In this document: piece after piece, positions 34,196 through 43,471 of the stretch | Position numbering within the stretch: the stretch's first letter is position 1 | Layout: each line of letters starts with the position of its first letter | From: Chryseobacterium formosense | GTDB taxonomy: Bacteria; Bacteroidota; Bacteroidia; Flavobacteriales; Weeksellaceae | Assembly (NCBI RefSeq): GCF_900116415.1 | Contig: NZ_FPAP01000005.1 | Span: 124,001-188,000, forward strand | DNA: 64,000 nt | Direction of reading: 5' to 3' | Made by a program: the position numbers and the translations under genes | Notes under the pieces: model-generated | Database searches by the model: none | What the model was told of the DNA's origin: nothing | Seen by the model: the letters and a program-made list of their open reading frames with translations, nothing else

Positions 34196-35041
34196 TTAAC
34201 CTTCGAAATTCATTGTTAAAGGTAGTCTGAAACGCAAACGTACAGGCTGGCCATTGATTTTCCCTGGTGTCCATTTATTTTTAATTGATTTTACAGTTCT
34301 AACAGCTTCTGCATTAAAATCAGAATTTTTGCCATTAGCTTTTACGTCTGTAATAGATCCATCTCTTTCAACAACGAAAGTAATTTCAGTTTTTACAGTT
34401 CCTTCATCACCACTCATTGCAGAACCATCAAAATTATTAGAAATTTTAGTTCTGAATGCGTTAATTCCGCCAGGGAATTCCGCATTTTGTTCTACTTCAT
34501 TGTAGATCTGAGTATCACTCACCTGAGGCTTAACTTCAGCTGTTGAAGCCTTAGTACCTGTTGATGGTGGTGGCGGTGGTGGTGTATAAGCCGGAGCTTT
34601 AACACCTTCCTGATTCTGCAAACCAGTAGTTGTTTCTAACTGCTTAGAAATCGGCGGCGGTGGAGTCTCAATTTTCGGAGCTTTCACCGGTTCCGGAACT
34701 ACATTCTGGATAACTTCTATTTTCTCTTCCTCTTTTGGAGGTGGTGGTGGTGGAGGTGGTTCTTCTTCTTTTGGCTCTTCAATAATTTTATCTTCCTGCA
34801 ATACATCTTTCAAATCCAACTGAACTTCCTGCTTTTCAGGAGCATTCATGTTTTTAATTGTAAGATAGATAAACGGAGATAAAGCAGCCACCAAGAATAG
34901 AGATGTTCCAATGATAAAAGATTTTGTCAGTAATCTAGGATACTGATGTCTGATATCATATGCACCATATTCTTTATTTCTATTTTCAAATACAATCTCG
35001 TCTAAAGTAAGATTCTGACTGTACACATTTTCATCTGCCAT
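34196..35041 (-). CDS. tonB: energy transducer TonB
   Basis: Transmits proton-motive force from ExbB/ExbD to outer-membrane receptors. The 281-residue protein has an N-terminal 'FENRNKEYGAYDIRHQYPR' segment typical of Bacteroidota TonB, one helix (about residues 41-61), an acidic then proline-rich periplasmic linker (residues 90-170, with several PPPPPP runs) and a C-terminal TonB domain ('FPGGINAFRTKISNNF', 'VNGxxV'-like 'INGQPVRLRFRLPLTMNFEG' in outline). It is the fourth gene of the operon and is followed by a terminator. Confidence 0.93.
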   Translation of the reverse strand: MADENVYSQNLTLDEIVFENRNKEYGAYDIRHQYPRLLTKSFIIGTSLFLVAALSPFIYLTIKNMNAPEKQEVQLDLKDVLQEDKIIEEPKEEEPPPPPPPPKEEEKIEVIQNVVPEPVKAPKIETPPPPISKQLETTTGLQNQEGVKAPAYTPPPPPPSTGTKASTAEVKPQVSDTQIYNEVEQNAEFPGGINAFRTKISNNFDGSAMSGDEGTVKTEITFVVERDGSITDVKANGKNSDFNAEAVRTVKSIKNKWTPGKINGQPVRLRFRLPLTMNFEG

Positions 35042-35065
35042 TGTAATTCAATATTAATGGTTAAA

Positions 35066-35635
35066 TTACTTTGTTGCAGGAGCAGCACCAGCTGGATTTC
35101 CTACTTTCTTGTCATAGATTGCTTTTTCCCAAGGCTTCAGATCGGTAACACCGTACTGCTCACTTTTGGTAATAGCCATTTCGTCAAGAATATCTACAAA
35201 GTTCTTATACACTGCATCGTCAGTCGGTTTGATAATTACTGTAAACTTAGTTTTATCTGCCGCATTAGCTTTTGCTTGCTCGATTACTTTTCTGATTCCT
35301 TCTCTGTCAAAATTAGTTTCGTTCAGATTTTGGTCAGTCAGAGAAGTATTATCTTGCTGATGCCAAAAAATTCTGTTATCCTTTCCTAATAATAGAGAAA
35401 TTGAATTTGAAAGTTTAATTTCTGTCGGAGGTGGTTTTGGAGTATTTTCTTTCGGTTTAGCCGGAAGACCCAAATCCATAACATTCGGTTTAGAGAATGT
35501 GGTTGTGAACATAAAGAAGGTAATCAATAGAAAACCCAAGTCCACCATCGGAGTCATATCAACTCTGGTACTCTGTTTCTTGGAACGTACCTTGCCGCCT
35601 TTGGCGCCTTTTTCCTGTACTTGTACTTCTGCCAT
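35066..35635 (-). CDS. exbD: ExbD biopolymer transporter (second copy)
   Basis: Proton-channel partner of ExbB. The 189 residues show a basic N-terminus, then 'VDMTPMVDLGFLLITFFMFT' with the membrane Asp that carries protons, and a periplasmic domain. It belongs to the longer ExbD type of Bacteroidota. It lies between the other exbD (12 bp) and tonB (24 bp). A close relative is encoded at 53731-54261: both share 'MTPMVDLGFLLITFFMF', 'KPNVMDLGLPAK' and the 'VKPWEK'-like end. Confidence 0.92.
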   Translation of the reverse strand: MAEVQVQEKGAKGGKVRSKKQSTRVDMTPMVDLGFLLITFFMFTTTFSKPNVMDLGLPAKPKENTPKPPPTEIKLSNSISLLLGKDNRIFWHQQDNTSLTDQNLNETNFDREGIRKVIEQAKANAADKTKFTVIIKPTDDAVYKNFVDILDEMAITKSEQYGVTDLKPWEKAIYDKKVGNPAGAAPATK

Positions 35636-35647
35636 TTCTAATCGATA

Positions 35648-36259
35648 TTATTCGTTAGGTTTACCTTCTTGTGATGTAATCAACCAAAATTTAAGAAAAT
35701 CAATATCTCTTAAACCCTCAAATAAACTTTTAACTTTAGGGTACTCCGTAGTAACGTCACCTTTGATTGCTAATTTGTAATCAGGATTAACGCTAAGACT
35801 CTGCTCTACCCAGTCAACTAATTGTTTATTAGTACTATCCATAGGAATCCCTGTAGGACTCTTATAATTCTTTCGCTCATCTTCTGACAGGTTAAGAAAG
35901 CTCTTTAGCTGTGCCATAGGAACACCAACTGCCTGAACTCTTTGGAATGCTGCAATTTCGTTTGGAGAAAAAGCAGGAAGATTATACTTCTCACCCATTT
36001 TTTTAAGAAGATCTACTCTTTCTGAAGCATTGTCTACTGGCTGAAAATAAAATTTTCCGTCCGGCGTAGCATTAATAGTCATTAAACTTGCATCAGGGAG
36101 TAATTTTTCTGATATTGAAGATGGCGGTTTGATCTGCTCCACATCAGGTTTTTTGAACTGTGTGGTCAAGATAAAGAACGTAAGTAATAGGAATGCAACG
36201 TCACACATTGCCGTCATATCCGTAATTACTCCGTGTCTTTTTGGTTTGACTCTCGCCAT
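35648..36259 (-). CDS. exbD: ExbD biopolymer transporter (first copy)
   Basis: A 203-residue ExbD with 'GVITDMTAMCDVAFLLLTFFILTT' in outline; the membrane Asp (in CDVAFL) is present. It diverges strongly from the second copy, so the complex may be a heteromer. The periplasmic part includes 'LLPDASLMTINATPDGKFYF'. It lies 62 bp after exbB and 12 bp before the second exbD. Confidence 0.92.
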   Translation of the reverse strand: MARVKPKRHGVITDMTAMCDVAFLLLTFFILTTQFKKPDVEQIKPPSSISEKLLPDASLMTINATPDGKFYFQPVDNASERVDLLKKMGEKYNLPAFSPNEIAAFQRVQAVGVPMAQLKSFLNLSEDERKNYKSPTGIPMDSTNKQLVDWVEQSLSVNPDYKLAIKGDVTTEYPKVKSLFEGLRDIDFLKFWLITSQEGKPNE

Positions 36260-36321
36260 TATTTTATAATTTTTTAATTAAACTTCTTTCTAAATAATGC
36301 AAATATCTTGCTACAAAATTC

Positions 36322-37185
36322 TTAGTTGAATTCTGCGAAAGACTGCTGGATGCTCATAGCGATCTCATCGATCTTATAAGTTAATCCATCAATTTTAGAA
36401 GTAAAGAAGTTGTAAAGCATAATCGCAATTGCAGAAGTACCAATACCTAAAGCCGTGTTGATCAATGCTTCAGAGATACCTGTAGAAAGTGCAGCAGCAT
36501 CAGGAGTACCACCACCAGAACCTAAAGCAAAGAATGCCTTGATCATCCCGATTACCGTTCCAAGTAGAGCGATTAGGGTAGCAACTGTACCTAAAGTAGA
36601 AAGAATCATCATGTTTTTCTCTAACATTGGCATCTCAAGAGTTGTAGCTTCTTCGATAGCTTTGTTAAGAGCAACCATTTTTTGTTCTTTGTTCAATGTA
36701 GTATCATGAGATAACGCTTTGTAAGTCGTAAGACCTTCTTTTACTACGTTACCAACAGAACCTTCTTGTCTGTCACACTCTTCAAGAGCTTCGTCAACTT
36801 TGTTTTGGTTTAGTAAGCTTCTTACTTTTACAACGAAGTTGTCTAAGTTTCCTTTTCCTGCAGCTTTGCTAAGGATGAAATATCTTTCGAAAGAGAAAAC
36901 GATTACAGTAATCATGAAAGTAATCAAGATTGGTACGATAACCCCTCCTTTGTAGATAATTCCTAAAAACGAATCTGGGTGAATGTCTTTCCCTTCAACA
37001 CTTGAAAAAGCAACTGATCCAGAACCTAATTTTTCTGCATCTTTAAAGTTCCCCGGACTACCAAGAACGAATAAATAAATACAAATACCTATTGCCAATA
37101 GAATAGGGATAATTACAGCTGGATTAAGACCTCCTGCTTTTTTAGCAACTACTTGCTCATCATTTTTTGAAACATTCATTTCCAT
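36322..37185 (-). CDS. exbB: MotA/TolQ/ExbB proton channel protein
   Basis: Five-subunit proton channel that powers TonB. The 287-residue protein has an N-terminal helix (about residues 19-42), a second helix near 'GVIVPILITFMITVIVFSFE', a cytoplasmic helical domain and the paired pore helices 'LSTLGTVATLIALLGTVIGM' and 'GISEALINTALGIGTSAIAI', which are the MotA_ExbB signature. It is the first gene of the operon, with a 239-bp upstream gap that holds a TATTTTTG box (minus, complement of 37236-37243). Confidence 0.94.
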   Translation of the reverse strand: MEMNVSKNDEQVVAKKAGGLNPAVIIPILLAIGICIYLFVLGSPGNFKDAEKLGSGSVAFSSVEGKDIHPDSFLGIIYKGGVIVPILITFMITVIVFSFERYFILSKAAGKGNLDNFVVKVRSLLNQNKVDEALEECDRQEGSVGNVVKEGLTTYKALSHDTTLNKEQKMVALNKAIEEATTLEMPMLEKNMMILSTLGTVATLIALLGTVIGMIKAFFALGSGGGTPDAAALSTGISEALINTALGIGTSAIAIMLYNFFTSKIDGLTYKIDEIAMSIQQSFAEFN

Positions 37186-37235
37186 ATTTAACTAAATTAT
37201 ATTGTTTTAAAATTTTAGAGTTTGTAAAATAAAGG

Positions 37236-37243
37236 CAAAAATA
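37236..37243 (-). promoter_or_regulatory. -7 element of the exbB-exbD-exbD-tonB operon
   Basis: TATTTTTG on the minus strand, 50 bp before the exbB start. The remaining gap to leuS (37244-37424) is AT-rich and I see no gene in it. Confidence 0.45.
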
Positions 37244-37424
37244 ATTAAAATACAAGAGTATGAGAAAACATTTTATCTTTTTTTCAAAGGTTTAATACAC
37301 CTCAATTCTAAAAATGCAAATATTTCCAGATATTTTATCAATTATTTCAAATTTTGAAAAATACATTTAAAATTTAAAAAAATTACATATGTTTTTTTTA
37401 TAATTTACCAATGTTAAATTTCTT

Positions 37425-40238
37425 TTAAATTACAATATTTACAATTTTTTTTGGCACAACTATGATTTTTTTCGGAGTTTTCCCCTCCAAAATCTGTCCC
37501 ATTTTGTCATCCTGAAGCACTGAATCTTCAACTTCCTTTGGAGATAATGTTGACGGAAGGGAAATTTTAAATTTCATCTTGCCATTTACACTTACAGGAT
37601 ACAAAATTTCATCTTCTATCAGATAATCTTCGTTCAGCAAAGGGAATTTTTCAAATTCTATTGTCTCATTATGACCTAATTTACTCCAAAGCTCTTCACA
37701 GATGTGCGGAGCATACGGAGAGATGATAACGGCAAGAGGTTCTAAAATATTGCGTTTGTTACATTTTATTTTCTGCAACTCATTTACAGCAATCATAAAT
37801 GAAGATACAGATGTATTGAAAGAGAAGTTTTCGATGTCGTAAACTACCTTCTTTATTAATGTATGCAAAACTTTATATTCTGCTTTTGTCGGCTCTTCTT
37901 CCGATACTTCAAAAACCTCACCATTAAAATATAAATTCCAGAATTTTTTCAGGAAACCGTAAACTCCGCTAAGACCTTGCGTGTTCCATGGCTTAGATTG
38001 TTCTAATGGACCTAAGAACATTTCATACAATCTTAAACCGTCTGCTCCGTATTCTTCACAGATATCATCAGGATTTACAACATTGTATTTTGACTTGGAC
38101 ATTTTTTCTACTTCACGACCTGTGATGTATTTTCCGTCTTCTAAAATAAATTCTGCATCAGCATAATCCGGTCTCCAAGCTTTGAAAGCTTCTGTGTCTA
38201 ATTCGTCAGAAGTTCCTTTTAATAAAGATACATCAACGTGGATTGCCTGAGTCTGATACTCTTTTGCTAGATTTTTTGATACATATTGATTTGTACCGTC
38301 AATTCTATATACAAAAGCACTCATTCCCAAAATCATCCCTTGATTGATCAACTTTTGGAAAGGCTCATCATTATTAATATATCCTCTGTCTTTTAAGAAC
38401 ATATTCCAGAAACGGGAATATAATAAGTGACCGGTCGCGTGCTCGCTACCACCGATATATAAATCAACCTGACCCCAATAATTTGAAGCCTCTGGTGAGG
38501 CAAACATTTTATCATTTTTCGGATCCATATACCTAAGGAAATACCAAGAACTTCCTGCCCAACCCGGCATTGTAGATAATTCTAATGGGAAAATTGTTTT
38601 TTCGTCAATTAAATTGGTATCAACAATTTTCTGATTCGCTTCGTCCCAAGCAAACGATTTTGCATTTCCTAATGGCGGATCTCCGTCTTCAGTCGGCAAA
38701 TATTTTTCAACTTCAGGAAGTTCCAGAGGCAGTGCGGAAGTCGGCAACGTATAAGGCATTCCATCTTTATAATAGATAGGAACTGGTTCTCCCCAATATC
38801 TTTGTCTTGAAAAAATTGCATCACGCTGTCTGTAATTCGTTGTTCCGTGGCCGATCCCCTTCTTTTCTATGGCATCAATAATTAATACTTTTGCTTCATT
38901 ATAATTTAAGCCGTTTAAGAAATCAGAATTTACACAAACAGAATCTTTAGAATCAAAAGATTTTTCCTGAACGTCCTCGTCTGTTTCTACAACTTTTTTA
39001 ATTTCTAAATTAAATTTCTTCGCAAATCTGTGATCACGCTCATCGTGTGCAGGAACAGCCATTACAGCTCCCGTTCCGTAACCCATCAAAACATAATCTG
39101 AAATATAGATCGGCATCTTTTCATTGCTGAAAGGATTGATCGCGTAACTTCCCGTGAAAGCACCGGAAACGTTTTTCACGTCAGACATTCTGTCTCTTTC
39201 GGTTTTTTTGGAAGTTTCTTCAATATAAGTATCTACCTCAGCTTTTTGTTCGGCTGTAGTAATTGTTTCCACTAAAGGGTTTTCCGGAGCCAACACCATA
39301 AACGTTGCTCCAAAAATTGTATCAGGTCTTGTGGTGAAAACCTCAACGGTTTCGTCGTGACCATCAACATTGAATTTCACTTGTGCTCCCTGAGATTTTC
39401 CGATCCAGTATTCCTGAGAATCTTTCAAAGGTTGTGGCCAGTCCAAAGTTTTTAAACCTTGCAACAATCTTTCAGAGTATGCAGAAATTCTCATGCTCCA
39501 CTGCATCATTTTCTTTTGGAAAACAGGAAAACCTCCTCTTTCTGATTTTCCGTCCTTCACTTCATCGTTCGCCAACACTGTTCCTAAAGCAGGACACCAG
39601 TTTACAGTCGTTTCTGCTCTGTACGCTAAACGGTAATTTAATAAAATATCTTCTTTATCAATCTCAGAAGCATTTTTCCATTCTTCTGCGGTGAAATTTA
39701 ATTCATCGTTTTGATTGGCATTTAAATCTGCTGTTCCTTTTTCTTCAAAATGTTTGATTAAAGTAGAAATCGATTCTGCCTTGTCTGTATTTTTATTATA
39801 CCAAGAATGAAACAATTCAATAAAAATCCATTGGGTCCATTTATAATAGGAAGCATCGGAAGTTCTCACTTCTCTGCTCCAGTCGAAAGAGAAACCGATT
39901 TTTCTTAATTGCTCCTCGTATCTATTAATGTTTTGCTCAGTAGTAATCGCAGGATGTTGTCCTGTCTGAATTGCATACTGTTCAGCAGGAAGCCCGAAAC
40001 TATCGTAACCAACCGGGTGAAGCACATTAAAACCTTGATTTCTTTTGTATCTTGCATAAATATCGGAAGCAATATATCCAAGCGGGTGACCTACGTGAAG
40101 TCCTGCTCCGGAAGGATACGGAAACATATCGAGAACATAAAATTTCGGTTTGTCTGTGTTATTGGAAGTCTTGTACGTTTGATTGTCTTCCCAGTATTTC
40201 TGCCACTTTTTTTCTATCTGCTGATGATCGTAAAACAC
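37425..40238 (-). CDS. leuS: leucine--tRNA ligase
   Basis: Class I synthetase that charges tRNA-Leu. The HIGH-type motif is HVGH at residues 48-51 ('YPSGAGLHVGHPLGY'), the editing (CP1) domain includes 'TTRPDTIFGATF', and the KMSKS motif is in 'VEKMSKSKYN' near residue 710, followed by the anticodon-binding helices. The 937 residues are slightly longer than in E. coli (860), as usual in flavobacteria. It appears monocistronic; a TATTTTTG box (minus, complement of 40303-40310) may be its promoter. Confidence 0.97.
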   Translation of the reverse strand: MFYDHQQIEKKWQKYWEDNQTYKTSNNTDKPKFYVLDMFPYPSGAGLHVGHPLGYIASDIYARYKRNQGFNVLHPVGYDSFGLPAEQYAIQTGQHPAITTEQNINRYEEQLRKIGFSFDWSREVRTSDASYYKWTQWIFIELFHSWYNKNTDKAESISTLIKHFEEKGTADLNANQNDELNFTAEEWKNASEIDKEDILLNYRLAYRAETTVNWCPALGTVLANDEVKDGKSERGGFPVFQKKMMQWSMRISAYSERLLQGLKTLDWPQPLKDSQEYWIGKSQGAQVKFNVDGHDETVEVFTTRPDTIFGATFMVLAPENPLVETITTAEQKAEVDTYIEETSKKTERDRMSDVKNVSGAFTGSYAINPFSNEKMPIYISDYVLMGYGTGAVMAVPAHDERDHRFAKKFNLEIKKVVETDEDVQEKSFDSKDSVCVNSDFLNGLNYNEAKVLIIDAIEKKGIGHGTTNYRQRDAIFSRQRYWGEPVPIYYKDGMPYTLPTSALPLELPEVEKYLPTEDGDPPLGNAKSFAWDEANQKIVDTNLIDEKTIFPLELSTMPGWAGSSWYFLRYMDPKNDKMFASPEASNYWGQVDLYIGGSEHATGHLLYSRFWNMFLKDRGYINNDEPFQKLINQGMILGMSAFVYRIDGTNQYVSKNLAKEYQTQAIHVDVSLLKGTSDELDTEAFKAWRPDYADAEFILEDGKYITGREVEKMSKSKYNVVNPDDICEEYGADGLRLYEMFLGPLEQSKPWNTQGLSGVYGFLKKFWNLYFNGEVFEVSEEEPTKAEYKVLHTLIKKVVYDIENFSFNTSVSSFMIAVNELQKIKCNKRNILEPLAVIISPYAPHICEELWSKLGHNETIEFEKFPLLNEDYLIEDEILYPVSVNGKMKFKISLPSTLSPKEVEDSVLQDDKMGQILEGKTPKKIIVVPKKIVNIVI

Positions 40239-40370
40239 TTTTTTATAGATATTAGATGTTAGTAATTAGACCTTAGATTTAAAATTCCAATTCTAATTTT
40301 CACAAAAATAATGAATTTATAAGAAATGGAAATTGAATTTCAAATTAAATATATGCGATACTTATAAACA

Positions 40371-40395
40371 AAAAATCTCATCTTACGATGAGATT
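40371..40395 (-). terminator. intrinsic terminator after the lipocalin-like gene
   Basis: AATCTCATC-GTAA-GATGAGATT followed by TTTTTGTTT on the minus strand, 25 bp past the stop codon at 40420. Confidence 0.82.
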
Positions 40396-40419
40396 ATATA
40401 TTAAAGCAATACTGAATTA

Positions 40420-40887
40420 TTATTGAGCTATTCTTTTGAATGTATAAGTTGTAGACTTATAAACTGTAGGATCCGTTGTATCTTCAATTTTAAGATTCAA
40501 TGTCTGAGCATCCAGTAAAGTCACTTTACCTTTATCTGCAACAACAGTTCCCTGATATTTGATCTCTATATTTTTTTCAGAAGCATTATATACGTAAGAG
40601 AAATTACGTTCAGAAATTGTGCTGCACGTAGGAGTAGATCCAGCCATATCTTTATTGGTTCTTTTCCCGGAAAGATTTTCGTTAAAAACCCATCTCGACT
40701 CTTTCTGACAATCTGTGTAAACAATTTCATCAGATACCCCCGTTCCGTCTACCTCAACTTCGGTAATCACCTCTTTAGTCGGAGACCATGTTCCTACAAG
40801 AGGAAACACCTGTTCCGGAGCGTCGTCGTCGTTACATCCTGTAAAAGCTAATAATGATAATCCTGCAATTAATGCTAATTTCTTCAT
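40420..40887 (-). CDS. lipocalin-like lipoprotein
   Basis: A 155-residue lipoprotein with signal peptide ending in LAFTGC (Cys 18) and an acidic NDDDAPE linker. The start of the mature domain, 'LVGTWSPTKEV', and the later 'WVFNENLSGKR' and 'YTFKR' strands fit the lipocalin-like folds (Lipocalin_4/5 group) common in Chryseobacterium lipoproteins. No ligand can be named. It stands alone with its own terminator and is divergent from the acyltransferase gene. Confidence 0.8.
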   Translation of the reverse strand: MKKLALIAGLSLLAFTGCNDDDAPEQVFPLVGTWSPTKEVITEVEVDGTGVSDEIVYTDCQKESRWVFNENLSGKRTNKDMAGSTPTCSTISERNFSYVYNASEKNIEIKYQGTVVADKGKVTLLDAQTLNLKIEDTTDPTVYKSTTYTFKRIAQ

Positions 40888-41064
40888 AGATCAAATTTTT
40901 CAAGGCTTAAAATTATGATTTATTTATATTATTAAACATATTTTTTGAAGAAATATTATAAAAATTTATTATCTCATATCTTTTTGCCTTTACAAATGCT
41001 TTAAATGACGTTGATTTAACAAATATTCAAGCAACGGAAATACACTGTATTCTGTAAAAAAAAC

Positions 41065-41072
41065 TATTTTTG
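41065..41072 (+). promoter_or_regulatory. -7 element of the acyltransferase gene cluster
   Basis: TATTTTTG, 16 bp before the ATG at 41088. It overlaps an upstream TTG that could be mistaken for the start. Confidence 0.5.
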
Positions 41073-41087
41073 CACAAAACACGACAA

Positions 41088-42065
41088 ATGCAAGACATCA
41101 CGAAAAATAATTTCGACTTCCTCCGAGTTCTATTGGCTTTTATTGTTTTCTTAGGACACTTAGGCGCTTTAAGTGCTTCTACTGAACTAAAATTTCTTCA
41201 ACACAGCCCTGTTGAAATTGCAGTTTTCGGATTTTTTGTTGTCAGCGGATTTTTGATTGCAAGAAGTTATGAAAGATCCTCAAGCCTTAAAAGCTACGTA
41301 AAGAAAAGAATAAAAAGAATTGTTCCTGCTTATTTATTGGTCATTTTCCTGTGTGCGATATTGCTGAGCTTGGTGAGTACTTATTCTCTTACCGATTATT
41401 TCGCCAATACACAGGTCTATAAATATCTTTTCTGGAATTCTTTATTTCTAAATTTCAAAGCACCCTGGCTTCCCGGAGTTTTCGGAAATCAGGCGGTGAA
41501 TGGTGCACTCTGGACTCTGAAAATAGAAATGTGCTATTATTTCTGTGTGCCTTTGCTGTTTTTATTATTCGGAAAAAACAATAAATACAGAAACGTCAGT
41601 TTAATCATTCTCTACTTTTTATCACTTGCTTATCTTAATTATTTTGAATCAGTAGGTAAAATTTCAATGGCAAAACAGCTTCCCGGAACACTATCTTATT
41701 TTATCCCGGGAATGTTGATCTATTTTAATTTTGATAAATTTATTAAACATAAAAATTCACTGTTTATCATCGCTGTTTTAACGGTCTGGATCGATTTATT
41801 CATCAACATCCAGCTATTTTCCCCAATGATGATCGGGATTATTGTATTGTATATTGCTTATTCTTTGAAATTTTTAAATAATTTCGGGAAATATGGAGAC
41901 TTCACATACGGGATTTATATTTTTCACTTTCCCATTATCAGAACATTTACCACTTTAGGATTATTTGAAGATTACAATCCTTACTTGATGGCGTTCTTCT
42001 GTATGCTGATTGTCATCGCAGTCGGGGTGAGTTCATGGCATTTTTATGAGAAAAGATTTTTATAA
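41088..42065 (+). CDS. acyltransferase family 3 membrane protein (OafA/YrhL-like)
   Basis: A 325-residue protein with about ten hydrophobic helices. The N-terminus 'NNFDFLRVLLAFIVFLGHLG' carries the conserved FDxLRxxxAxxVxxxH pattern of acyltransferase family 3, which moves acyl groups onto sugars of surface polysaccharides or lipopolysaccharide. 'NGALWTLKIEMCYYFCVPLL' is a second family motif. I start at ATG 41088 because the -7 box overlaps the earlier TTG. It is followed by a glycosyltransferase gene 21 bp on, which supports a role in surface glycan modification. Confidence 0.88.
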   Translation: MQDITKNNFDFLRVLLAFIVFLGHLGALSASTELKFLQHSPVEIAVFGFFVVSGFLIARSYERSSSLKSYVKKRIKRIVPAYLLVIFLCAILLSLVSTYSLTDYFANTQVYKYLFWNSLFLNFKAPWLPGVFGNQAVNGALWTLKIEMCYYFCVPLLFLLFGKNNKYRNVSLIILYFLSLAYLNYFESVGKISMAKQLPGTLSYFIPGMLIYFNFDKFIKHKNSLFIIAVLTVWIDLFINIQLFSPMMIGIIVLYIAYSLKFLNNFGKYGDFTYGIYIFHFPIIRTFTTLGLFEDYNPYLMAFFCMLIVIAVGVSSWHFYEKRFL

Positions 42066-42086
42066 TTTTAATGTAATTTAATCATA

Positions 42087-42845
42087 ATGAAAGATCTTGT
42101 TTCCATCATTACGCCATCTTATAACTCTGCTGAATTTATTGAGGAAACGATACAGTCTGTCCTTAACCAAACCTATGAAAACTGGGAATGGATTATCTCC
42201 GACGATCGCTCAGAAGACAATACAGTTGAAATTATAAAAAAATATAATGATCCGCGAATAAAACTACAGGTTCTCGAGAAGAACGGCGGCGCAGGAAATG
42301 CCCGTAACAAAAGCCTTGAGAGAGCTCAGGGAAGATATATTTCATTCCTGGACTCTGATGATCTCTGGTATCCGGAATATCTTGAAACAATGACCTGTTT
42401 TATGCAGAAAAACAATGCAGAATTGGTATATTGCAACTATTCAAGATGTGACGAATATACGATGGAGCCAATTTTAAAAGATTTTGAAGCAGATAAAATC
42501 GTAACGTTTTCCAATTTGCTTAAAACCTGCAGACTTGCTCCTGTTTCTACCATTTACGACACCAAAAGAGTGGGGAAATTTTACTTTCCTATAAAAAGCA
42601 AACGTGAAGATCATGTGATGTGGCTGAATTTATTAAAAGAGATTCCTAAAGGTTATCCTCTTAAAAAGACAATGGCAAAATACAGAATGCGTAAAAACAG
42701 TGTTTCCAGAAAGAAAAAAAATATCATTAAAGATCAATATCTTGTGTATAAAGATTTCATGGGGTTTTCTACTGTAAAATCTTTATATTACACAGCAAAC
42801 TGGGCACTGAACGGATTTATGAAATATTCTAAAATATTTAATTAA
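42087..42845 (+). CDS. family 2 glycosyltransferase
   Basis: A 252-residue GT-A enzyme. The start 'LVSIITPSYNSAEFIEETIQ', the nucleotide-binding 'WIISDDRSEDNT' and the metal motif 'ISFLDSDDLWYPEYLE' are typical of GT2. It lacks membrane helices. It lies between an acyltransferase gene (21 bp) and a gene of unknown function that it overlaps by one base (TAATG). Likely adds a sugar to a surface glycan; donor and acceptor are unknown. Confidence 0.93.
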   Translation: MKDLVSIITPSYNSAEFIEETIQSVLNQTYENWEWIISDDRSEDNTVEIIKKYNDPRIKLQVLEKNGGAGNARNKSLERAQGRYISFLDSDDLWYPEYLETMTCFMQKNNAELVYCNYSRCDEYTMEPILKDFEADKIVTFSNLLKTCRLAPVSTIYDTKRVGKFYFPIKSKREDHVMWLNLLKEIPKGYPLKKTMAKYRMRKNSVSRKKKNIIKDQYLVYKDFMGFSTVKSLYYTANWALNGFMKYSKIFN

Positions 42846-43471
42846 TGGAGTATTCTAAAGAATTTAAAGCAGCTTTAAGCCAACTTTCAAATATTGAAAA
42901 AGACCGGTTAATTTTCAGGCTACTGAAAAAAGACAAAATTCTTTCTAAAAAATTGTATTTCGAATTAATCGATGAAGAAACTACCGATCAGAAACGTGAC
43001 CAGATGGAAGAAATCGTGAAGGAGAAAGTAGAATATGCTGCAAAATATATTAGCAATCAAAAATATTTCGTTGTTCTGATTCGCAAGATCAGTGCAGAAA
43101 TTACAGAACATGTAAAGGTAACAACCGATAAATTCGGTGATGTTTCTTTGAATTTATTTTTAATTAATCAGATTTTAGAATACAACGATAAACTGAGCAG
43201 ACAGAGATTCAATGACATTTATAAACTTTACCTCTATATCATCAATAAAATTGTAAAAGCTTTAGCGTTAACTAAAAAACTCGATGAAGATTACTGGATG
43301 GAAATAGACGAACTTCTTTCAACCGTACATGAAAAAGTAACCAGCAATATTTATCTCGAAAAACTTTTCATTAATAATGGAATCGATTTTAATTGGTTTA
43401 ATGTCGAAAGAATTCCTGATCATTTTGACCTGATTATTAAGGATATTAAAAGTCAGGGATTTTTAAAGTGA
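42845..43471 (+). CDS. conserved helical protein of unknown function
   Basis: A 208-residue soluble, almost wholly helical protein, rich in Lys, Glu and Leu. The N-terminus 'EFKAALSQLSNIEKDRLIFRLLKKD' (outline) is similar to flavobacterial hypothetical proteins that are sometimes mislabelled as deoxyuridine triphosphatases; I see no dUTPase motif. It starts on the last base of the glycosyltransferase stop codon, so it is translationally coupled. Its end overlaps the convergent waaA gene by 9 bp. Confidence 0.75.
   Translation: MEYSKEFKAALSQLSNIEKDRLIFRLLKKDKILSKKLYFELIDEETTDQKRDQMEEIVKEKVEYAAKYISNQKYFVVLIRKISAEITEHVKVTTDKFGDVSLNLFLINQILEYNDKLSRQRFNDIYKLYLYIINKIVKALALTKKLDEDYWMEIDELLSTVHEKVTSNIYLEKLFINNGIDFNWFNVERIPDHFDLIIKDIKSQGFLK

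Noticed and set aside
34560..34760. GGT-rich runs that look like a microsatellite
   Set aside because: They encode the proline-rich linker of TonB, expected in this family.
35057..35389. 110-codon plus-strand frame
   Set aside because: Antisense to the second exbD; no promoter or ribosome-binding context.
39909..40262. 117-codon plus-strand frame
   Set aside because: Antisense to the start of leuS, which is certain from its HVGH motif.
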